DNA of 64,000 bases from positions 62,001 to 126,000 of the forward strand of contig WNNJ02001500.1 of the NCBI GenBank assembly GCA_012934845.2, read 5' to 3'. Origin of the DNA: Pomphorhynchus laevis. Its lineage: Eukaryota; Acanthocephala; Palaeacanthocephala; Echinorhynchida; Pomphorhynchidae. This document shows positions 9,791 through 20,558 of this stretch, one piece after another. Below the pieces are notes generated by a model that saw only the letters and a list, made by a program, of their open reading frames with translations, ran no database searches and had not been told where the DNA came from. Position 1 is the stretch's first letter. The number at the start of each line of letters is the position of its first letter. Position numbers and translations under genes: made by a program.

Positions 9791-12700
9791 TTTTAATAAT
9801 AAAGATTTTGTTAATATCTATACAACCACTAAAAAGTTTTTTAGAGAAAAACATGCAAAAGAAAAACAGAGTCAACAATGTAAGTCGGTCGTTAATAGTG
9901 TCATCATTGTGTCACGGCCTTAGGTCACAGAGATATGAGCCATCCAGCCAATCCAACACACCGCTCTCCGATTAAACCACCCGGGGTCTCTCACCCCCCT
10001 CCCGAAGTATCCAATCGAGGCAGACTATGCTCAGTAATCGCGAGATGAGGAGCTTGAGAAACTTTAGTCTTTTTTATGGGGGACGTCTTGAAAAGAAGAC
10101 TAATCCTGAGATAGCCCAAGTACCCCAGAGGCGCACCTGGGTTTTCCCTTTCAACGACAGATGCTGGGCCCGTTTCAGAGCCCACCTAGCTCTCTGTAGG
10201 ATACGTTTGAGTCTATCCAGGTAAGCTTTTGCCTACCAGTTTACCGTAACGGTGAACCCCAGGTATTTTACTCGACTTGTGAAGGTAAGGATTGGTTCAG
10301 AGGTAAATATGAAGGAGAGTGCTAATCTCTTAAGTTTTTGATTTGTAGCAGGGGTGGCATTAAAGACTAACACCTGCGATTTAGCGGAGTTCAAAATAAG
10401 ATTGGATTTGGGTTATTGTCTTTTGATCTTAAAAATAAGCGGCTGATGTCAAAGACTATCTCTTTGACATAGTCTATGTGTCATCAGCATACACCACTAG
10501 ACGTTGTTCGCGTTTAAATATTTTAAAGAGTATAATGGAAGCAGCAAGATACAATATTGGAGAAAGTGGGGGTCCTTGAGGCACATTCGTAATAGGATAG
10601 AACTGGCGTGCAACGGAGTCGTCTTCATAGAAGAATCGTTTTGTATACAACAATATTTCTACCCTGTTAACAATTCTCGCAGGCAACCCAAGACACCTGA
10701 GAGAAGAGATAGCAAAGGGAATGGAAATGCAGTCAAATACAGCAAAAAAATAAGAAAGATAGCTACATCAAGCTGATGACTGTTATCTTGACAAAACTGA
10801 TTTACTTCACTTATTCCTGAATGGACTATGCGATCGTTTACGTACCCATGAAAACCTGGTGGGATTAAATTTCGCCTACCTAGATGGTCGCGATTTTATG
10901 CGCACGCGCTTTTTTCGTAAATGGAGATGAGGGAGTTTTGAATCGAAATGGGTCGCAGGTCTTTAGGACATAATATCGATTTCTTTTTGAGTAAAAACAC
11001 ACGTCGGCTAATATTTATGCCAGCAATATCAGACAAGGTGGTTAATAGCATTGTGATGGCGACCTCCTTTCTCTGACTCTCTGTCAAAAGCTGACAGACC
11101 CGAGTGGAGAGTGGGCACCACCAAATCCCATTTGGTGGTGCCCAAAAGTGGCCCCAGGAGTTTAGGATATCTGTAACAGATAAGTCCCTACTCCTGAAGT
11201 CACACCAAGGCGGGATTGGTTGGGAGATTTAGTGGCTCTATAATTATGTAAGGAAAGTGACTCCTCTAAAACTTTGTCAAGGCCTATGCTACCAATCCAA
11301 ACAAAGGCTCTATCCTTCCAGCAGGCAAATTTCCCCTTCTTGAATATCTTCCAAAATTAAGACTGAGAAAGGTTAAGACGAGCAATGCTCGCCCTATCCT
11401 TACTCAGCTGGAACCTATATCTAGTGCTCCAGTATTCATTCGAGAAGACCTGTTTGGCGGAAACAGAGAGATTAGAAAAGTGTAGCATTTTAGCTAAGAC
11501 CTTGAGTTTTGTTGTGATGGAATTGTATATTCAACTTTTATAGGTGGTTGATAGGAACGCGGTAGCTTGCGAAGAGAGGTAGAAATTAAATTCGGTCAAA
11601 ATAGCATTTCCAATTATGGTAAAGATTTGGATAACTCCCTGAAGGAAAGACACTCTAATAGGATTAAAGTGAAACCTCCTTAGCAACGTATCTTCCGCTA
11701 TCCGCCACGAATTAGGTCAAGAGAGGTGGTTTGTTGTTGTCGCGATTGCTCAGTACAGATGGGTTTCAACAACCACATCTTATGTAGCAGTAAAATGTCA
11801 AGGAGGGAATTAGTTGTTGAACAATGAAATGTGGGGGAAGGTGGTTTGTGAATAAAATAGTCATTCCTGGTTTTACGGAGTGCTGCATTTATCCAACGAC
11901 CAGTTCTGTCGTTGAAGTCACCAAGTAACATGTCATAGCCGCTACCCAATGTATGATTCAGGATGTAACGGTTCTTGTGAATTTCTCATGGTCGTATATA
12001 GATATTGGCTATGCTGATGCGTCTACCGTTCTTACTAAGTGATATAGCTGAACAAGACAGGGCTGGACAAGAAAAGTTTAGTAAGAGGGAAGATCTTAAG
12101 GAGCTCTTCAGTAGGATTAAAAGAACTTGAGATCAAGATGAGTGAGGGGGTTATATACGGAGTATAGTGGGTGTAGATGTGTTAGGGATAAATCGAGTAA
12201 TGTCCTGGGGGGATAGACCGCGTCTCCTGAAGGACTATAACATCTGCATTTCTACCAGATAGAAGTCTAAGGGCGGAACCACCTCCCGAATTCCAGTGAA
12301 GGATATTCAGTGATAAAGGCTCTTGATTACTTCCCGTTGTGTTAATTTAGCTGGAGTGGGATGCCTTCCCAGTGTGTTAATTTAGCTGGAGTGGACTTGC
12401 CAACGGGCAATATCTTCATTTCCAATGTCGGCTGCCGCGTCTGCCAGTATCCAAAGATTTGATTGCCGTTTGGATATCTTACACGGAGGCACTGTCTTGG
12501 AAGAAGGAAATTGTTTCTTGGAGGAAGATTTGTATTTTCTTTTAGAATTAATATTAGGAAGATTTGATTTAGCTCTCTTTTTGGAAGGCATGGCAACCGG
12601 AAGAGAGACTATTGTCGAGGGTGTATTTGTTGACAGTTGGGCAATCAGCGATTGGATTAATCGTACTTATTATTATTGAAGCGATCTAAAGAAACCGAAC

Positions 12701-13660
12701 ATCTCTTCCATATAAATTTCTGTTGAGACACACACCGTATTTGTCCTTGTAGGGAAAGTGTATGTTCTTCTTAATTGAATGTCTGCTCACATAATCCTTG
12801 AAAACTGAGCATTTTTTGACCAAGAATGGTGTTTGAGTCCACATCTAGTACATCTGGGATCAAGCTTGCACTGTGCGTCATGGTCTACATCATCTGATCC
12901 ATGGACACCGCAAGTCCTTTTTCTTCCATAGGTTGAGCTTCAGTGTCCTCACATGTGACAGGTATTACAATGTGTAAACGTGAGGTTGTCTGTGATTGCC
13001 ACTGTGAAATTCAGATTGCAACCCATAAACGAATTAGATGCAGAGTTCGATAGGATATAAGTGTTGTCCTCCTCGGTGTTCGCAAATGCAATGGGGACAT
13101 TTTGATCTTCTCTATTCTCAATAAAACGAATATTATGTAGAGAATAACGTTTTTTAGCTCTTCTAAATCGTCTTTTTCTAGATCGGAAAGTATACTCGTT
13201 GTCTTTACAGATACCATAATTGGTTTTGATACAAGTGTTCCTTTGTTGGAAAAATTTTCTTTGAATAATTTAGTGTAGGAGGTTGTTATGTCAGAAGAAA
13301 CAAAGGAAATTCTGTAGTAATTATTCATTACTTTGGCGGAATTAATCATGATTCTCTTTGGTTGTAAGCTTATAAATTTCCTAAGGAATTCATTAAAGAA
13401 TTGGTTTTTCTGTATTGGAATAGAAGGGGTAATGTCCACCAGGTAACTAGTTTTTTTAAGGAGGAAGCTCCTCCATTTCCCGATTAAGAACAGTTAAGTC
13501 ACTAACCTTTATTCCAGAAGATCCCGTTGTAATCGTTGATTTAGTGTTCTTCGTAGTCTTTTGAAGCTCTAAAACGTTCGTTGCACAACATTTTTGATGT
13601 ATTGATTTTCAAGAAGTAGCCACTATGCAAGATTGTTTTAGCAAAAAGCACATGTCATCC
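9790..13660 (-). mobile_element. Decayed LINE, near full length, inserted in an H1 repeat
   Basis: The minus strand runs from an ORF1 remnant (13.0-13.45 kb; SITTSYTKLF-like region and conserved 5' sequences up to about 13.66 kb) through endonuclease (GYDMLLGDFNDRTGRW, 11.9 kb), linker, RT (RPISIQNSLISIYEK at 10.9 kb; PQGPPLSPILYLAAS and VVYADDT at 10.5-10.6 kb) to a C-terminus at 10.0 kb. All pieces are collinear with the intact element at 51.8-55.7 kb. Many stops and frameshifts are present. The H1 repeat stops at about 9790 and resumes at about 13660, so the LINE landed inside that repeat. Confidence 0.85.
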
Positions 13661-14095
13661 TGTGCATTTCTGTTTTTCGAGCATTAAACACTATTTAAGC
13701 GTGTGTTAAGGTGCATATGTATGATTATGGAAGTCACTGTACTGATGAGCTCCGTTAGAGCGAAACGCGTCTACTGTTGTTGAAGTTTGTCGTCACACAT
13801 TGGATGACTGGGTATACATAGCGACTTTGAATATTGCGAGAATAATTCGGTTCCATTTCTTGGTCTGATGATGAGGATATATTGAATGCTGCCTGGTGTT
13901 TATGCCTCTTCATGAAAAAAACATAGTGATTTTAAATTAGAAGAAAGATGGCAAAAACCAACGCAAAATTTATTAAATTGAATATTTCGATGCCTAGCTG
14001 GCATCATCTTTCAAATTCAATTTACATAGTGATTTATTTACGAGTACACCATATGGTATCCCTGGGCAGGTGTAACAACAAATTATATTATATAA
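13660..14095 (+). repeat. H1 hammerhead repeat, continuation after the LINE
   Basis: The unit interrupted at 9790 continues here. The hammerhead core is best preserved in this copy: CTGATGA 13742-13748, helix II GCTC 13749-13752 with GAGC 13758-13761, GAA 13762-13764, and the self-complementary ACGCGT 13765-13770 followed by C13771, the predicted cleavage base. GTA before CTGATGA can pair with TAC after the cleavage base to start helix I. Confidence 0.75.
13933..14023 (-). mobile_element. 91-bp mini-insertion with 12-bp target duplication
   Basis: A 91-bp segment absent from the other H1 copies is flanked by ACATAGTGATTT at 13921-13932 and 14024-14035. On the minus strand it has a closing stem (AAATTGAAT with ATTCAATTT), a GATGCC/GGCATC hairpin and a following CGAAAT. 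The plan resembles a degenerate hammerhead of a retrozyme-like element. Confidence 0.6.
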
Positions 14096-14099
14096 ATGT

Positions 14100-14828
14100 A
14101 TATATATAATTTGTTGGATATTACACCTGCCTTGGGACATCCAATGGTGTACTCATAAATAAATCACTGTTTTCTTTATGAGAAGGCATAAACACCATGC
14201 AGCATTCTATATATCCTCATCAGACCAAGAAATAGAACCGAATTATTCTCGCAATAATTAAAGTTGCTACGTATGCCCAATCATCCTTTGTGTGACGACA
14301 AACTTCAACAAAGGTATACTCGTTTCGCTCTAACGCAGCTAATCAGTACCGTTACTTCAATAATCATCCATAGGCACCTTAACACACGCTTAAACAGTGT
14401 TTAAAGCTCGAAAAGTAGAACTACCCTTAATCTGAATCCTCAAAGGGAATTTCGCATATGCTATGTGCATGGCAGAGCGTATTGCGCTCTTTACCATGCA
14501 TCAGGTACTAAATTTATTTTTATAGAAATTCTGTTTATAGGGACACTTTCAAGTGTACAAATATATAAAATATAATTTTTTTGTTACACCTGCTTTGGGA
14601 CACACCCAATGGTGCACTCATAAATAAATCACTGTTTTTCTCTTGAGGAGGCATAAACATCAGGCATCATTCTATATATCCTCATCAGACCAAGAAATAT
14701 AAGCGAATTATTTTCGCAATATTCAAAGTCGCTACGTATGCCCAGTCATCAAATGTGTCACGACAAACTTTAACAACGTTCGACGCGTTTCGCTCTAACG
14801 AAGCTGATCAGTACCGTGACTTCTCTAT
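14100..14828 (-). repeat. H1 hammerhead repeat, inverted tandem (two units)
   Basis: Two head-to-tail minus-strand units with a period near 464 bp (AAATCACTGTTTT at 14161 and 14625). Hammerhead cores lie at about 14311-14350 and 14782-14811, with variants GCTG/GCTT...AGC around the constant loop CGTTA. They face the plus-strand copies at 13.66-14.09 and 14.84 kb, producing long inverted repeats. Confidence 0.75.
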
Positions 14829-14842
14829 TAAAATAGAGAAGG

Positions 14843-14965
14843 TATTGATGAGCTGCGTTAGAGCGAAACGCGTCTACCGTTGTTGAAGTTTGTCGTCACA
14901 CATAGGATAACTGGGTATACATAGCGACTTTGAATATTGCGAGAATAATTCGGTTCTATTTATAT
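14843..14965 (+). repeat. H1 hammerhead repeat, partial plus copy
   Basis: The copy begins at the hammerhead (TTGATGA at 14844, GAAACGCGTC following) and ends at TTCGGTTCTATTT, directly after the minus-strand array. It forms the right half of an inverted pair. Confidence 0.7.
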
Positions 14966-15407
14966 ATAAATAGAACCGTTCTATAAATATGATATTAATA
15001 ATTATAATTATTATTCATGACATATATATTTCATGAAGTATCTTTGCCATTATATTTCTTCAGTTTCTTAAGAAAATCACTGAAAGCAATTTAGCAAAAC
15101 AATTCAAAATGACTTAAATTAATGTTAATATAATATTGAAATAAAATTGCTGTATGTAATTATATTTATTAACTAATATAAGATCTTGTTCATATCTTTT
15201 TAATTTAGTGTGATTTTGATCACAACTCACTCAAAAAGGCGCTACAATTTTACGTTATCTTACAATTGAGTGTGTGCACTTATATTATCTCATAATGCTA
15301 TTGCTTCCAGATAGCCTCGATTTCTGCCATTAGTAATTGAAGAAGCTGATCTATCACGATCCGATTGAAATACTTGGAAGTATATTTGATATAGTGTAAA
15401 CCCAATT

Positions 15408-16105
15408 ATGCGTTTCAAGAGACAATTTCAATATATGCATTTAAATTTGTTGCTGATTTTATCGATTTTAGCCTGTGATACATTTTAGAATTCGTATTTA
15501 TTTATAATTTGGAATTATAAATTATTAATCAGAATAAGAAATAATAATTAAATAATAATTTTTATAATAAGTATATAAATAAGAAATTCATATTGATGTT
15601 TATAATTACTTTTTGTTTATAATTAAAATTTATTCAATTAAAAATCATATATAGTTATAATTAATTTATAATTAATATAGCAAATATTACCATCCCTTTT
15701 TACAATATGTTTGAAAGACGTTTTACAGAAATTTCTATTCTCGATTTCTTTCAATTATAGTGGTGAATCCATGCTTGAAATATAAACCATGCGGAGATGG
15801 ATCAACATGTGTGAACACTATAGTTGGTTATCGGTGCTTGTGTACCCACCTTTGGTTGGGACCTAATTGTCGAGATGGTAATATTTTCCCCTTTAAATCC
15901 TTACTCGACAATTTGAATTTCAGCCAAATCTAAACGTGTTCAAATGATAATCGCCTTTATACTTATGATAATTGCATTCTTCACGCCGTTGAGCTATAAG
16001 TTTGCTAAACGATTTTGTCGAAGTAATGGCTACGAAATTATACGTTACAACGGGAGACAATGCTCCAATTGCTTCGCAAGGTATTTGACAAACGATAACA
16101 AATGA
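15408..16105 (+). CDS. Small secreted/transmembrane EGF-domain protein (3 exons)
   Basis: Three exons (15408-15474, 15761-15877, 15924-16105) join in frame to a predicted 121-residue protein. Residues 1-22 are a signal peptide (hydrophobic NLLLILSILA). Residues 27-59 are one complete EGF domain, with cysteines at 27, 33, 39, 48, 50 and 59, the classic C-x5-C-x5-C-x8-C-x1-C-x8-C spacing, and GYRCLC before the last pair. A transmembrane helix follows at about 69-86, then a basic, cysteine-containing tail of about 35 residues. Intron 1 is 286 bp (donor GTGATA, acceptor TTTCAATTATAG); intron 2 is only 46 bp (GTAATA...TTTCAG). Signal peptide, single EGF, transmembrane segment and short tail is the plan of TGF-alpha/Spitz-like EGF-receptor ligands. 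That role is inferred from layout, not from specific similarity. The exon 2-3 junction is strong; exon 1 is less certain because its donor is weak. Confidence 0.7.
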
Positions 16106-18330
16106 AATCTATTAAATCAAGTTAAATTGAACAATGAAGACTGTTAAAATTATATTAAAAGTAGTATATTTTCTAAATATTTTAACTATGTTGATGAATT
16201 CTTATAAATTCTTTAATACTAATTTTGTAATTACCCTTATTTTAGCATTATACATTTTATATATTCTTTTATATAATATATTATTTTAATATATTTAATA
16301 CATTTAATATATTCTTTTTTATTTTACGGTTTTGAAATTAACCCTGTGTTTTTTAGTATTTAATTTATACATATATATGCTGTCATTTATGCATATTCTG
16401 ATTTAAATATTTTTTAAGCTATATTTAATTGATGTTAAAGACACATTTAATTGATATTAAATTATATTTAATTTAAGGCACATTTTATTGATATTTAATT
16501 ATATAAATATTTATTTAAGGCACATTTAATTACTACAAAGGCAAGCGTTTAATGTATAATTCTAAGCGTTTCAAGTTGTATCCTAAAATGCAATTTATGT
16601 TTCTGAAGACAAGATTTATTATTATACAATAATAATAGTGCATTAGTATTATCATATTAATGTTTTTCTACAAATTTGTAATTCAAATACAAATAGAAAA
16701 GGATTAAAATAGTTTATGCACGTTTATGCTTTTTATGGACAGAAAACATTAAATAATAAATAACAAAATAAATAATTTAATAATTATATCATTCAAAATT
16801 TAATTATTTAATTAAGTTATGAATTAATAGTTTAGCTATTAATTATTTAATGTTTTCCATATTGATTTAAGGTGCATAATTTATACTTGATCTTTATTTT
16901 TAAATTTTAAGTTTTGAATTGAAAATATTCATTTATTTATTCTTTATAGATTTATTAATTTATAGTATTTATTAATTTATTTTATAATTTATATACCAAA
17001 TATAAAATTTTGCATAGATATTTTATAAATAGCAAATAATATTATTTAAATATAATATTATATAATAACATATCAAATTTATATAGTATTATATTAGGTC
17101 ACAGTATATATTATATCATTATATAATCATGCAAAATAATATCAAATTAATATATTAAATTATATTATAATATATACTGCATGATTTACATAGATATATT
17201 ATTCTTCCCAAACCCTATTTTAATATTTATTTTAAGAAACTCAAGCAAAATAATATTTTATATAAAAGCTTTGTTAAATTAACAAGCAAATGTTAACAGA
17301 TGGACAATAGAAAATAAAATTTGTAAATTTATTGTAAATAAAAATATTTTGTGTGGTAAATATTACATCGAAAGGATAAATGAGTTTCAAATGTGAAAGA
17401 AATAGATAATGATTAGAGCCAATGAACCAGTAAAATGTGAATATCGAAGATTGATTAATATATTTCTACAATTAAATAAAAAATCATAAACGCGTGATAG
17501 ATTGAAAATACAATGTTTTATTAAATGCTTAATTATTTAATTACCTTAATTTGATTGAATAATCGATCTAATAAATATTTTAATTAAATAATTGATCTCA
17601 TAATTAATTTGAATAATTTTTTAATTTTATAGTTTCATTTGCACATTTAATCAAACGTGCAAACGCAAAACATGTTTTAAAAACTATCAAATATTTTTTG
17701 TCGAATATGTCATGTTTTAAAACATGTTTTAAAAACAACATGATGACAATATATCGTGACAAAACATGTTAAAAAACTATAACATATTTTTTTGTCAATT
17801 TGGCTTTTTTCGATAATCAAAATTCAAATCCATCATTTGCAATCAAAAACAAACCCATCATTTGTTCTTTGATTCTCGGAAGAAAGCCAAAACGTGATTA
17901 AATTTAATCCAATAGTAATCTTACTCGATATTACGATATATTTATTATAGAATAATTAATATTTATTGATTAATAAACATATTATATATATTATTAATAA
18001 ACAACAAATGTAAATGGCTAAACTAGAAGTCAACTTTAATTTTGCCCACATAAAATGAGCACAAAGATATAAATAAAATACATTTACAACATTAATGAAC
18101 TGACTTCAGTAATTTGAATTTAGGAAGAAAATTAATTGGTGGCAAATTAATTAACATAAATATAAACATATGACTAATATAAGATATAAATATATCGTCC
18201 GGATTAATACAGCAAGTAGTAAGGAATTATTTAGTTTATAATAAATATAAATTAAACAATTATATTAAATTAATATAATAAATTATATTTCTTGATTTTT
18301 TTAGCAAACTCGATGTGTTTATGTCTTGTA
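16106..18330. other. AT-rich intergenic spacer
   Basis: No coding signal is visible. Short inverted words around ACATGTTTTAAAAAC recur at 17660-17780. Confidence 0.6.
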
Positions 18331-18400
18331 GATTTTAGTGGATTAAGAAGTTCCACTGGCGGATCGAAACGTCATTTAAATAAATATTTTAATACGATTT
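18331..18400 (+). other. Hammerhead-like remnant
   Basis: A TCC...GGA hairpin followed by TCGAAACGTCATTTAAATAA resembles the 3' half of hammerheads found in Penelope-like tips. CTGATGA is not preserved. It may be a solitary decayed tip. Confidence 0.3.
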
Positions 18401-18929
18401 TTGTTTTAATTTTTGAATATAATTAATACTAATATATAAAATATCAATTCCTAAATATTGGCAACACTTGATGGGTTTAAAAACGACATGATAAATTAAT
18501 CAGGCTTTTGAGTTTCGCTAATTCCATGTGCAGTTCAATTCAGTTTAATTTTTCATTTGAAAGTAAACGTTTATAATATTATATTTATTTTACTGAATTC
18601 ACTTGGAATTTGGAAGTAATGCGACGTAAGTTATTTACTTCCTTAAGGTTAACTATCATTTTTCTACAACATCATGTATTTAAAAAGTGCTATTATGAAG
18701 AGCTTTACTTAAATGTAGTTCATTAATAACACTTTGCTGAGTACACGTTTCGACAAATAAATAATAAACGTGAGGTCGTAAAAGTTAATAGCATGTATTT
18801 TATTTTCTGAAGGGATGTTAACCAAATTGATAAACAGATTGAAAGTAAATAAAACTTGTTTTTTTTTAATTGCAGATGTTATTACAAATTAGAGTAAGTA
18901 TAATGAATGATCAGATTCTAAATTCTCAC

Positions 18930-19461
18930 CGATCGGCAAGGATTTTGTAAGCTCCGGCTTATTACTGTACTTTTTAGAGTTATTTCTTTGTGATCGCTGA
19001 TATTCTTCGCTATCATGTTCATGCGATCCATGAGCGTTGCTGTGACCACTATCTTCCGATTCGGTTGATGTATTCGCGGCCGCGGTGGTGGCGGTTGTAA
19101 TGAATTCGTTATTTCTTCGAACCATGTTTGAGCAACTCTTCAAAATTGATGCGATATTACTACTTTTATTCGTAATTAAGTGATTGTTGGTATTTGTTGT
19201 CGCTATCATTTGTACTGCCGCTGGTGCGTCGTCATGTTGATCATGCTCAACACCTTGAACATCAACAACATTGTCGGGTAGTATAAGATCATCACACATG
19301 TTGAGTAACTGATGAATGATCTGGTTGAGATGATCATTACAATTGTCGGGTGTATGATCGGCAACACTAGATTGGCTGCAATTCATCGTGGAAATTCCGG
19401 TTTTACCATTGTCAATCATAGTTTCTTCTTGGTTACTACTCGATGATACATCTAGCAACAT
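18930..19461 (-). CDS. Coding exon of an unrecognised gene
   Basis: On the minus strand an ATG at 19461 opens a frame of 177 codons before a good splice donor (CG|GTGAGAAT, intron from 18929); unspliced, the frame would continue to 190 codons. The encoded segment is rich in Asn, Ser, Thr, Asp and His, with a NHLITNK/IASILK stretch and an acidic GHSNAHGSHEHDSEE patch, and looks largely disordered. GC content is well above the flanking DNA, which supports real coding sequence. No domain is recognisable and downstream exons were not found. It is transcribed divergently from the STRA6-like gene, about 1 kb away. Confidence 0.55.
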
Positions 19462-20306
19462 CTTGTAATTTTACTCTTATTGATATTAGTTTAGTAATTA
19501 CATTCCAAAATTAATGCTAAAAATAGATTTTAGATAATAAGATAAAGAAGTTGTTCATAATGAAAATCGTAAAATTGCCTTAAATATTGAAATATTCGAT
19601 ATTTATAAATTTCAAGAATGCTGCAAACGATTATGACCACTGTTTTTCAGACCGAGATTTAAATCGTCGTAGTGATTGATTTTATCGAATTGGCGATTTG
19701 AAACATCAAAATTATTAGTTCTCATTCAAATAAAACTGTTTATAAAACTGATATGGTTTTGTTCAAACCATATCATCTTTTTGATAGTTCCATTTTTTCA
19801 TTTAATTGTTTCAATTATTCCATGTTTTGAGTAAACTAACCAACGATATGGTTTTGTTCTGCTTAGAAATCATAAATAATAATATAATAATATATACTTT
19901 TAAAAATAGATTTTAGATTTAGAAGTTGTTTCATAATGAAAATCATATCGAAATATTCGATATTTAAATATTAAATATTAGATATTTTAATATTCGATAT
20001 TATATACTTAAATTAATAATATAATGCAAGCTAATAAGAGAAATAATATTAAGTTTACCCATTCTCGTGAACAATCATCTTTTTGAGAGTTCGATTATCC
20101 AATTGTTTCAATTATTCCATGTTTTAAGTAAACTAAATGCAGAAGAATTACAGAAGAATTTTATTATTTCTTCTGTAAATGCAGAAGAAATCAAAGACTA
20201 TTTTATGGTTTTACAAAGCCTATTTTAGTGTTCAATTACGAATAAATTAATTTACTTTTATCAAAATGTTGTTTTTAATATAAAGTCAAATTTTATTGAA
20301 ATCTAA
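19462..20306. other. Intergenic region between divergent genes
   Basis: An AT-rich spacer of about 0.85 kb that should hold both promoters. Two words (ATAGATTTTAGAT...GAAGTTGTT and TTCCATGTTTTGAGTAAACTAA) occur twice, about 380 and 290 bp apart, indicating an old local duplication. No TATA box stands out. Confidence 0.5.
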
Positions 20307-20558
20307 TGTTTTGATAGCTACAATGATGATACCAACAAGCCGTGTTCCAAGTACGTTCGTACTACATGGCAACATAACAGCTCACCACTATTTATACATA
20401 GCCAAGTAGAAACTATATCTTCCTTACAACGCACCGCTACAACGAAATCATTGGCAATATGTAATCAACCTGTATATTCAAAATTGTTTGAAACCAGCTC
20501 TAGGGACCCATACGAATTTAGCAAACCATCAGTCTCATCGAAAAATAGAGTATCTTCA

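Noticed and set aside
18876-18893. An 18-nt plus-strand micro-exon between a strong acceptor (TTAATTGCAG) and a strong donor (GTAAGTA)
   Set aside because: Splicing it to the only nearby candidate start (ATGCGAC before GTAAGTT at 18625) gives an immediate stop, and no further exon was found.
20451-20558. Starting the STRA6-like protein at the TTG at 20451
   Set aside because: TTG is not a normal animal start; the first in-frame ATG is at 20559, with a possible upstream exon instead.
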